The notes beneath the pieces are model-generated. The model was given only the letters and a program-made list of their open reading frames with translations, was not told the origin of the DNA and ran no database searches. Below, piece by piece: positions 1-8,255 of a stretch of 26,391 bases of DNA (the stretch's first letter is position 1; each line of letters begins with the position of its first letter). The stretch comes from Monoraphidium neglectum. Taxonomy: Eukaryota > Chlorophyta > Chlorophyceae > Sphaeropleales > Selenastraceae. The stretch lies in the NCBI RefSeq assembly GCF_000611645.1, contig NW_014013219.1, positions 2,055 to 28,445 on the forward strand, given 5' to 3'. Both the position numbers and the translations under genes were made by a program.

Positions 1-844
1 GCGCCGCGCCGCCCGCCGGCAGCAGCGCGGCGTCGCCGACCCGCGGGCAGTCCCGCAGGTCCAGCCGCCGCAGCTGCGCCAGCGACGACAGCAGCAGGGC
101 CGCCTCGCAATTTCTGAGGTTCCCGCAGCCCGCAAGCTCCAGGCACGTCAGCCGCGAGCACGCCGCAAGCTCCCCCAAGCCGGCCACGCGCCAGCAGCGC
201 GCCAGCGACAGCCGCCGCAGCCCCCGCGCCGCCGCCGGGCCCCGCGCGACGGCCGCGGGCGCGCGCGCCGTCAGGCGGGGGCAGTGCGAGAGGTCAAGAT
301 CGGTCAACGCGGGGCAGCGCGCCGCTATCGTCTCCACTGTGTCGTCCAAGAGACGCGCGACTCGCGACAGCGAGAGCGCTCGCAGGCATGCCCCGACGTG
401 GGGGCCGGCGGGGCCTGCCAGCACCCTGGTGAGGCTGCGGCCGTCCAGCAGGGTGTGGCCCGCAAGCATCAGCCGCGCCGGCCCGAGGGGGTCGCCGCCG
501 CCGCCGCTGGGGGGTTCGTCGCCGCTGCTGCAGCTGAGCGCGCTGCTGCCTGTGTCCCGCCCGGCGCCAGGTCCCACCAGGAGGGATTCGAGGGCCTCCT
601 CGGTCAGCAGCTGCAGCCGCGCAGCGGCGGCGAGCACGTGCGCGCGCAGCGGCGCCGGCAGCGCCGCGGCCGCGACCGCATGGGCGGGCGCCACGGACGC
701 GCCGGCGCCGGGGAGAGCCGGAGCAGCGAGCGCAGAGGCCGCCGCGCGGGCTGATAGCACCAGGAGCGTCGGGACGGGCTCGCGGCCGGGGGCGGCGGCG
801 CCCTGGCGGCCGTCCATGCTGACCTCAGCGCTGCCACCGCTCAT
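1..844 (-). CDS. Leucine-rich-repeat protein (AMN1/FBXL-like), C-terminus cut by window edge
   Basis: An uninterrupted minus-strand frame of about 281 codons opens at an ATG at 844 and is still open at base 1. An alternative ATG lies at 817. The first ~130 residues are Ala-rich and non-repetitive. The rest is leucine-rich repeats of the cysteine-containing type, with units such as LTDLDLSHCPRLT, LRRLSLARCW, LTCLELAGCGNL and LRRLDLRDCPRVGD. This pattern is known from AMN1 and F-box/LRR (FBXL) proteins, which usually act as ubiquitin-ligase substrate adaptors. I see no F-box in the visible part, so the role is inferred only at the level of a protein-binding LRR. Third positions are almost all G or C. 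The upstream charged exon (841-1085) overlaps this start by four bases and may belong to the same protein. Confidence 0.62.
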   Translation of the reverse strand, partial: MSGGSAEVSMDGRQGAAAPGREPVPTLLVLSARAAASALAAPALPGAGASVAPAHAVAAAALPAPLRAHVLAAAARLQLLTEEALESLLVGPGAGRDTGSSALSCSSGDEPPSGGGGDPLGPARLMLAGHTLLDGRSLTRVLAGPAGPHVGACLRALSLSRVARLLDDTVETIAARCPALTDLDLSHCPRLTARAPAAVARGPAAARGLRRLSLARCWRVAGLGELAACSRLTCLELAGCGNLRNCEAALLLSSLAQLRRLDLRDCPRVGDAALLPAGGAA

Positions 845-1085
845 GATGGCTCAGACTCGAGCTGCTGCGCCTGCGCCTGCTCCTGCTGGCTCCGCTCCTG
901 CCGCCTCTTGCGGCGCCACGGCTTCTGCCGGTCCTCCTCCTCCTGCGCGGCTGCCGCCGCCGCCGCCGCGGCCGCGGCCGCGGCAGCAGCCGCCTCCCTC
1001 TGCTTGGCCTCGCGCCACGCGTCGGCGCCGCCGGCCGCCTCCACTTCCTGCCGCTGCTGCGCGGCGAGGCGGCTCAGGGGCTCGC
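841..1085 (-). CDS. Charged, Ala-rich exon ending at a TGA that overlaps the LRR start
   Basis: On the minus strand a good 3' splice site (ttactatactttcag) at about 1086 is followed by a frame rich in Glu, Arg and Gln. It has an uninterrupted run of about 16 alanines and a basic patch (WRRKRRQER), and it ends in TGA at 841-843. Codons are strongly GC-ending, which supports real coding. The stop shares bases with the LRR gene's ATG (ATGA). It may be the last exon of an upstream gene. It may also be the charged N-terminal part of the LRR protein, separated by a one-base assembly error. No convincing upstream exon was found. Confidence 0.42.
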
Positions 1086-1437
1086 TGAAAGTATAGTAAC
1101 CGATACCAATGCCGATCCTGCTCGTGTGTTTTTGGTGGGGGGCACGTATCGGGCTCTGGAGCACAAGACAATGGCAGATGCGCCTTGCGTGCCATGTCCT
1201 TACGACGGACGCAGCCACAAAGGCACTGTGGACACCTGGCGCGGGCTTCTTTTATGACTCACATGGCAGCCAGCAGCGGCTGGCGCAGCGACGCGCGCAT
1301 GCCCGCCTGCAAGGGCGCGACAGCAGCAACGCGTGCGAGCGCCTTGCAGTGTGCTGCGCCGCTCAGCGATCCGTAGTGTATGCCGGGATGGCCACCGTGA
1401 CTCGGCAGCTGACCTGGAAATGAACTCTAGATCCACT
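1086..1437. other. Non-coding stretch, probably intron or promoter
   Basis: I see no recognisable gene on either strand. If the exon at 841-1085 is genuine, at least the part next to 1086 is intron. The short open frames here have no family features and no clear splice partners. Confidence 0.4.
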
Positions 1438-1560
1438 CTACGCAAATGGACCAAGATCGAAAGCAAACTCTGCTGCGGCTTGCGCGATCTGCCAACCCAT
1501 CGATAGATTGATCAGGCGATTCGCTTGTATACTCATTTCATCAAGGATAATACATGCCTC
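1438..1560 (-). mobile_element. Possible relic of a P-element/THAP9-type transposase
   Basis: A minus-strand frame reads CIILDEMSIQ, then about 22 residues later FDLGP, then a stop. DEMSI-type motifs followed shortly by DLG mark the first catalytic Asp region of the RNase H-like core in P-element/THAP9-family transposases. That family link is from memory of the motif. Codon use is AT-richer than in the neighbouring genes, as expected of a foreign element. No terminal inverted repeats or other transposase blocks were found, so at most this is a short broken remnant, and chance is possible. Confidence 0.33.
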
Positions 1561-2363
1561 ACATGTCGTAGAAAGGCATGTTTGGGGCAGGTTTGGGGGA
1601 AGAGTTGGCGAAGTGCAGCACACCCGTGAGTCATACTGCAGACACCCATCTTCACTGGACCTGAGGACCAGAACCAAACGGCAGCCCTGTTCCGCCATGA
1701 GCACCTGGTGCATGTCAGCATATGCGGATGGTCACACCACCATCACACACACCCAAGCTCATACGTCAAGGCAAGTAGAAGCGGCCAGAGCAACGTCTTC
1801 GCTGGCGCAGCATGCAGCACACCAGAGGCTCAGGCTACGAGCCTGGCAGCTCTACCGCTGTACTCGGTGCGTGTGAGTAGGCGCTTGCCATGCGAGACAT
1901 ATTCACACCCTCTGTGATCCTGCATTCTCTGCCAATGGGTCATACACGCACTGACCTTGAGGGGAAGCTTGCACAACGCTGCCAGTGACTAGAGGGTCGC
2001 CACAAGAGGTGTTGGGGCTGGCGGATAACGTTTGAAAGGGGTGCGTAGAAGCCACCCTGGAATACAACAATCGTAAGGACTCAAGGGAGATGAGAGGACA
2101 GTTGGCAACAAACCTATCTGCATACTACCGCACTGTCATGCAATGTACATGTGCATCATTCGCTGCCGCAGCTGAGGAAACGGAGCTTTGTGAAGAAGGT
2201 GTTTGTACGGGTATGGCGCCCGCGTACATCATCAGTGATCTGGTCCCAAAGAAACGGGGCCGCAGTCAATGATCTTGACTCCCTGCCACGGCCCGGCATA
2301 CACCAATCGTGTTTACATACTTCATAATTCCCTCTACACTGCGCAGGTCGTGCAGATTCCACA
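1561..2363. other. Intergenic spacer between divergent LRR genes
   Basis: This stretch is AT-richer than its surroundings and lies between the minus-strand LRR gene and the plus-strand F-box/LRR gene. Short open frames exist on both strands, for example 2090-2272 on plus, but they lack GC-ending codons, family motifs and splice context. The end of the stretch probably holds the promoter and 5' UTR of the gene starting at 2364. Confidence 0.45.
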
Positions 2364-4341
2364 ATGCATCCAAGCCCGCGCGAAGCGGATGTCCGCTTGA
2401 CCACCGTGTCCACGATGGTCAAGAAGCAAAAATTCGAGCGCGCCGATAGCCAGAGTCACACTGGCCACAAGCCCTCGCCCCTGTGGCCTTTTGCTGACCA
2501 GGCAGAGGTGCCTGAAGATGTAGTGCGCACCATGCTGGCACTGCTGCTGCCCGCATGCGCCAAAACGCTCCGCCTCGTGAGCCGGAGTGCGCGGCGCTGC
2601 AGCGACGCGCACACTAAACGCCTGGGCGTCGGCGGCATGCAGCAGATCGGGTGGCTCAGGAACGCCCTGCCGCGCTTCAGGCCCGGCCTTCGAGACCTGA
2701 CCGTCCAACGCACCAACACGGCGCAAGCGGCTGTGGCGCTCTTTGAGTTGCTGCCGAGGCTGACCATGCTCACCAGCCTCGCCATTGTCGGCCTGTCGCC
2801 ACAGCAGAAGCAGGCGCAGCACCTTTCGCTCATCGGCGCCCTGACGCAGCTGCGGCGGTTGGCGGTCGAGCACGCTTGCCTGTGCGGCAGCTCCGCCGTT
2901 GTGGCGGCTGGTGCGCGTCTTCCCCAACTCGAGGCACTCTCATGTGCATATACCTGCATGCGCAGCGATCCAGTCGACACGGTTGCGCCCCTTGTCTGTG
3001 CCCTCGAGAGGGCGCCATGGTCATGCCTTCAGGTGCGCACACATGCGTATCACGTGCTACATACATGCAAACGGCCAACATGGGAGCCTGTTTTGTTGCC
3101 CATGCATGGCCGCATGCCATGCCGTGCCATGCACACGCAGCAGCAAGGCGCGTGCATGCAGCCGCCCCACAGTGGTTGCATGCCCGTGCATGCATGTGGC
3201 ATGCGCATGCCGAACGCTCGGCCAAAAACCGGCGCGCCCCTAGCCGCGACTGCTGGCTCCACCCCACAGCCTCTGCACCCAACTTCAACATGCTGCATGC
3301 ATGCAGGAGCTAGCCCTCCCGAACCTGACGCCGGACGACGCCGAAAGCCTGGCTGCTTTGCAGCTTCCCGTGCTTTCAAAACTGGAGCTGTCGCGCGTGC
3401 GCCACGCACGGTACTACAAGGACAGCGTGCTGCGGCTGCTGGTCAGCGCACCCTGGCTCAAGCGCCTGCACAGCCTCGCGATCACCGGCTGCGTGCTGCT
3501 CCCCGACGGCCTCGCGCCGCTGGCCGCCGTCGGGCTGCCGCTGCTGGAAGAGCTTGTGGTGAAGGACTCAGCCAACGGCAACAAAGGTTCTCTTTTTGAC
3601 ACGGGCGGAAATGACGGCGCAGCTGCAGCCCCAGCCGCAGCCCTGGCAGCAGCACCAGCACCAGCACTGGCACCAGCGCTGCCATCAGCAGCAGGACCAG
3701 CACCGTTGCACCTCCCGCTCCTGCGGCGGCTGGTCCTCATTGAGAACCGCTGCGTGTCGGGCGCCGACGTGCTACGCCTGCTGTCCGCGCAGCTCGCCCC
3801 CACTACTGAGGAGGGTGAGGGGTCGGGCAACGGCCCGGATGCCGTTGCAGACTGCGACGCCTCCCCCTTGGAGGAGCTGGTCCTCATGAACAACAAGCGG
3901 GGCGGCACAGACATGCCGCAAGCGGAGGTCCTCGCGCTCATGCGGGCGATGGCGGCGGCGCCGCTGCGCAAGCTGCGCGGGCTGTCGATCTCCGGCGGCG
4001 TGGGCGACAGGGTGATCGGGGAGCTGGCGAGCGCGCCCTGGGCCGGCGGCCTCGAGCGGCTGGCGCTCGCGTGGAACGACGAGCTGGGCGCGAGCGGCGA
4101 CCTGATGCCCTGGGCGGCGCTGACGGGCGCGCCGCTGCGCGCGTTGAGGGCGCTGGACCTTTCTTACAGCTCGGGGATGTCTGCGGGCGCCGGCGCGCTG
4201 CTGGGGACCGCGGAGTGGCTGGGGCGCCTGGAGAGCCTCAACCTCAAAGGCACGGCGCCCAAGGCGTTGGCTGCGCTGCAGGCAGAACATGAGTTTGATG
4301 CGTTGAAAAGCGGCGGGGCCTGCGAAATATTGACCGGCTGA
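2364..4341 (+). CDS. F-box-like/leucine-rich-repeat protein, two exons
   Basis: Exons are 2364-3032 and 3307-4341, joined in phase 0 (donor CAG|GTGCGC, acceptor GCATGCAG), giving 567 residues and a TGA stop. Residues ~49-87 resemble an F-box: a VPEDVVRTML start, then LRLVSRSARRCSDAHT. About 13 leucine-rich repeats follow, for example LTSLAIVGLS, LRRLAVEHA, LEELVVKDS, LRRLVLIENRC, LERLALAWND and LRALDLSYS. They are interrupted by an Ala/Pro-rich insertion near the start of exon 2 and a Glu/Gly-rich loop. F-box/LRR proteins generally recruit substrates to SCF ubiquitin ligases; that function is inferred here. The start could instead be the in-frame ATG at 2415. The ORF crosses no stop in exon 2, and codon bias is typical of the window. 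The intron (3033-3306) is unusually rich in GCATGC. Confidence 0.77.
3033..3306 (+). other. Intron rich in CATGC/GCATGC palindromes
   Basis: This 274-base intron of the F-box/LRR gene has many copies of CATGC, GCATGC and ATGCATG, concentrated from about 3100 to its 3' end and running into the acceptor itself. The motif is self-complementary, so the RNA could pair extensively with itself. No coding potential is needed to explain it. Confidence 0.6.
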
Positions 4342-4986
4342 TCTGCTGTCCGACATGTTCACCTCTGGTCAGTCCATGAGCCCCAAGTGCATCGCTTTGA
4401 TAAATGATGGGATGGAGCATGAGGGTTGGCTGCCGCCTGACATTGACTTGTTCTTGGATATGATCTCGAAATCGCTCATCATTGCAAGCATCATGGGAGT
4501 TACTGATCCGCACAGGTTCCTTGCAGACACGCTCCAGCGGCACCTACTGTAGGGGGCATCGGGCATGGGCGTGCATAAGGGTGCTGCAGGCCCAGTGCTG
4601 CTGTGCTGTGAGACAACCGCCGCCGGGGTTCGCCCACCACAACTACGCTTGGGCGGTCATGCGGTGTGCGATAAACAAATTTTGTGATTATCATCGTTGT
4701 TATATACACCCAACAAGCCGATTCTGGGCCTCCACAGGTTTGTTGATGGACGACAGTGCGTGTCGATCAGCGCTACAGCAGCAAGCGCGCGGGGGATCCA
4801 AGATCTATGCGAACGAATAGATTAATTGGGCGCTTCACAGCTTTATATCAGCGGCATCTATGTGCTAAGGCCAAAACGGCGCCACTGCGGCGGCGCAGTG
4901 GCACGCACACGTACGCCACGGTGCTCACACTCTGCACCCCTTGAATTCGCTGTGCCAAACAGGGACATCGAGTAGCTCAAGGAAGG
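4342..4986. other. 3' flank of the F-box/LRR gene and upstream region of the next gene
   Basis: This spacer lies between two plus-strand genes. It is AT-richer than the exons. I found no TGTAA signal for the preceding gene. TATA-like stretches occur near 4700 (ttatataca) and 4841 (tttatatca), but neither can be called a promoter from sequence alone. A 65-codon open frame at 4355-4552 reads like a plausible peptide but has no recognised family. Confidence 0.45.
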
Positions 4987-6920
4987 ATGGCTCGCGCGGC
5001 TGCGCGGCTGGCGTTTGCATGCCTTGCGCTGGCAGCCTTAGCGGCCGCCACCCACGCTGTGGCTACAGACGGCCCACCGGCGGTGCCCTCGATACCTGCA
5101 ACGGCTGCCGTGGCGCCTGTAGCAGTTGCCGACCCAGAGCCAGGGCCTAACTCCAAGCCAGCGGAGCCCTTGCCGGCATCCACAGCCGCGCCCACGCCCG
5201 CGTCCTTAGCGTTCCTCAAGGCGGCCCCTGCGCCCACCCTGAAGCCAGAATCCGACCAAGCGCTCGCGCTCAAGCCGGCACCCGCGGCGCCCACCCCAGC
5301 GCCCGCGGCGCCCGCGCCCACCCCTGTTGCGCCCAAGCCGGCGCCCGCGGCGCCCAAGCTGGAGCCGGCGCCCGCGGCGCTCGAGCCGGCGCTTGCGGCG
5401 CCGAAGGCGGGGCCGGCCCCTCCGGTCGCGTTTGGTGGGCTGTCCAGCGCACAGCTGAGCCAGCTGGATCTCAGCAAGGCGGTGGCCGACACTCTGGTTG
5501 CGCCCATCCAAGGGGCGTGCGTCAAGTTCCAGACCGCAGTGGCATGCAACGCCGCGGGCAAGTCCAAGCTCTGCGCGTGGGACGCTGGGCAGGTGCGTCA
5601 GCGTTGGCGGCAGTTGCAGCGGCGGCGCCCAGGACTACTGTGTGTCCCATGTTGCTGCGGCGCATGCGCAATGGCTGGCTGCTCGTGTTGCGGCTCGCGT
5701 CAAAGCTTGAGATTTTATTTCGTGTTGCTGCGGTTTGTCTGCAACGGCCGGCTGCTCACGTGCTCGCAGCAGGCTGGCTAGGGAAGCTGCTGCCTTGAAT
5801 GATTGACGGCGCATGAACAGCAGTTGACAAGCACCTTTGCACTTGAATGCATCTAACCGATGCAGGAATGCATCTAACCGATGCAGTCCTGCGAGTCTTG
5901 ACAACCGATGTACGCCCTCCCCCCCCTCGCCGCCCAATCTTCTTGGCAACCCCAGACCCCCAGCTGCCGCGTCCCCGCCAACCTCGTAAGCACCGCCTTT
6001 TGCCCTGGATCCAAGACGCGCCGCATCGTGTCCTGCCAGCTCGCCGCCACCGAGGCGGCCTGCAAGGTCGCGGACCCGGCCTGCTCCTGGGCGCTCCCCC
6101 CCGCAGCCGCACTGCCGGCCGCGCCCGCGCCCGCCGCGATCCCGGCGGCGTCGCGGCGTATGCTGGCGGCGGCTGCGCCGACATGCAGGGCGACCGATGT
6201 GAGGGAGGTGGAGGATGACAGGGTGGAGCTAGGCAAGCTGGCATGGGAAATCATCCACACCAAGGCCCCCACTGGTGGGTGTTCTCCTGCATTCTGCTGG
6301 CCTTGCCATTGGGGGCTGAAGCGCAGTTGCTGGTTTGACACAACGAGCAGCAGACAGCTGGCATGGTTACACGCCTGCAGAGCCTCTGCTGGTGTGGCGC
6401 CTAAGCCCGGCGGTGACCGCAACGCCAGCAGTGCACACTGTGAGGATTTGCACGGACGAGAAGACCTGTTTCTACGCCTGTGGATCTCTGACACCCCTCA
6501 TGCTCTCGTTTCGCAGATTGCCCCATCACAACCAGCACCCGCGTGCCCGCCACGCCGGCCATCGCCTCGGCGTCTGGCGCTCCCTCAGCGGCCGCCCCGA
6601 CGGCTCCCAGCGCGGCTGGCGCCCCTGCCGCCGGCGCCCGCGCGGCCGCGGCACTGGCAGCGCCAGCAGCCGACGCTCCTGCGCCTGCCCAGGCCGGCAC
6701 CGGCACACCCGCGGCTGGCGACGACGGCAGGGCTGCACCTGCAGGCGCCGCGCCGGGCGCCACTCCAGGGCTGCGCCCCTCCCGGTCGGGCCTGGCGGGT
6801 TTGGCCGGTGGCGAGCACCCGGCTCGCCTGCGCCGCACGGCCCAAAACTCAGCGAGCAGCCTCGCCGCCACCTCGCTGGCCGGCGCCGCGGCGCTCTTGA
6901 CCGCCGTGCTCCTGCTGTGA
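4987..6920 (+). CDS. Secreted Ala/Pro-rich protein with paired Cys modules and GPI-anchor-like tail
   Basis: Three exons (4987-5592, 5956-6274, 6517-6920) join in frame to 442 residues. Residues 1-22 form a signal peptide (basic start, then a Leu/Ala core, then ATHA). Residues ~25-160 are Ala/Pro repeats with Lys and Glu, of the kind seen in hydroxyproline-rich or arabinogalactan-type wall proteins. Two related Cys modules follow: C178-x8-C187-x8-C196-x-W198 and C229-x8-C238-x6-C245-x-W247, with further Cys at 206, 218, ~281 and 310. A second Ala/Pro-rich stretch ends in a small-residue region (NSASS) and a hydrophobic tail (SLAGAAALLTAVLLL) with no charge after it, typical of a GPI-anchor signal. 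I recognise no named family. A cell-surface or wall structural role is inferred. The first acceptor was chosen at 5955 because earlier AGs give immediate stops. Confidence 0.7.
5845..5886 (+). repeat. 21-bp tandem duplication near an intron 3' end
   Basis: Two perfect adjacent copies of gaatgcatctaaccgatgca+g lie in intron 1 of the secreted Cys-protein gene. Each copy contains a 6-base inverted repeat (tgcatc/gatgca) around a 5-base loop, a CTAAC branch-point-like core, and a terminal CAG that could serve as an acceptor. Using either CAG leads to an early in-frame stop. Confidence 0.85.
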
Positions 6921-8255
6921 TCCTGGACTGCGCTTGCGCTTCGCACGGCGAGGCCCGCGCATGACAGTGGCACATGCGCGGCAGCTGAGCCGTTTGTCGG
7001 CACACGCGTAGCGACGCACGAGCCACGCTGCGTTAGTCTCTTAGATGCAATCACTTGATGGCGGGGTTCAGGGTTTTGGGTTTGCTCCAGACTCTGGAGA
7101 GCAGGAGCGACACTTGGCGTGCACACCGTCCGGCTGGCGGCTCACGAATTTCCTCTCTGCTGGCTCTGTGGTGGCGCTGCGGGGGCAAGTGACGAAAACA
7201 GGCGCGGAGCGCTTGCCCAATTGTTGGGCGCCCCGTGTTGTTGGCGGCGGGGGCGCCGTAGACACGTTCTCGGCCGTGCGTTGCTTGGTGCGCGCGCATC
7301 TGCAACTACAGGTGTGCTGCTGCCCTCTGGCCCTGTGGTCCGACGGCTGCGCAGTAGATCAAACAGCGCCTCGCTCTTCGCTATCTTCAAATCTGGCTGT
7401 TGCAATCGGTGAGGATGTGCAACCTGCGCCCTCAAACGCCTTGCTTGCACCGGCCAGTTGCAAGGCCTGGAGTGCGCGCCACACGGCGCCGCCCCTTCCA
7501 GACTGTGAAACCGCTCCATCAATTGGGATCAAATAATGCTTCCCATGCTGCACACGTGCTTTGCCACCCTTCGGTATGCAACCAGCGCCTCCAGAAGCAA
7601 CCACCTGCGAACACATGAGATTGCTCATAATACATCTGTGCGCCAGCACTGCGCATCAATCAGTAACAATCAAGCTGCAGCAACCAAGGCATGGCAAGGA
7701 CCATTTCTTGCGCTCCCTGCCTGTGACAGTCGACCCATCCCCAGGCTATACTTTAGTAGGGTGGACTGCAACAGAGGACCGGAATAACAGCATCAACACC
7801 GTGTTGGTGACCCTCAGGCGCAGCAAGAGGGCAGCCCAGATAGTAATATACCATGTCCATGCCCCAGCGCTTTAGTGACATGGTCTTGCAAGCGCTTATC
7901 ACCAAGTTGGTGCACAAGCAAGACTGGACACCACCTGCTTGCACATGGGGAAATGCCCATAAGTCGGCGCTGCTGCTGTGCGAAATGTAAAACCTGTATG
8001 ATTGTATGCGCCCAGTGGGCAAGCCCAAGCGTGTGATGCATGTAATGTGGTGGCTTGACACAAGCTCGCTACGTACCCACACATACAGCAGTGCCCAGCA
8101 TAAGAATGTACCAGCCAACGCCTGCGCTTTTCTTGTCCAACACTCACATTCTTGCGAGTGCACGCCATGCACCTGTTGGCTGTCTGGCACGTTAGAGGCG
8201 CGGTTGGCCCCATTAGTCTACTCTTGTGTGCCGCAGCCCGTTCCTGTCCGCAACT
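6921..8255. other. Convergent intergenic region between the Cys-protein gene and the alpha/beta hydrolase gene
   Basis: The two flanking genes point towards each other, so this should hold both 3' UTRs. Open frames here (for example 7045-7536 on plus) show no family motif and no consistent codon bias. TGTAA motifs on plus lie at 7986-7990 and 8041-8045. No TTACA (a minus-strand signal) was found for the hydrolase gene. A GGGTTCAGGG-type stretch lies near 7064-7082. Confidence 0.45.
7986..7990 (+). promoter_or_regulatory. Candidate TGTAA poly(A) signal
   Basis: TGTAA is the usual poly(A) signal in chlorophycean algae. This copy, and another at 8041, are the only plus-strand ones noticed after the stop at 6920. 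They would imply a 3' UTR of about 1.1 kb, long but not impossible. Confidence 0.3.

Noticed and set aside
284..1088. Overlapping plus-strand open frames of 156 and 249 codons
   Set aside because: They are antisense to the LRR frame and the charged exon; high GC keeps several frames open. They lack family motifs.
7045..7536. 163-codon plus-strand open frame in the convergent spacer
   Set aside because: No recognisable domain, no splice context and weak codon bias; best explained as 3' UTR or spacer.
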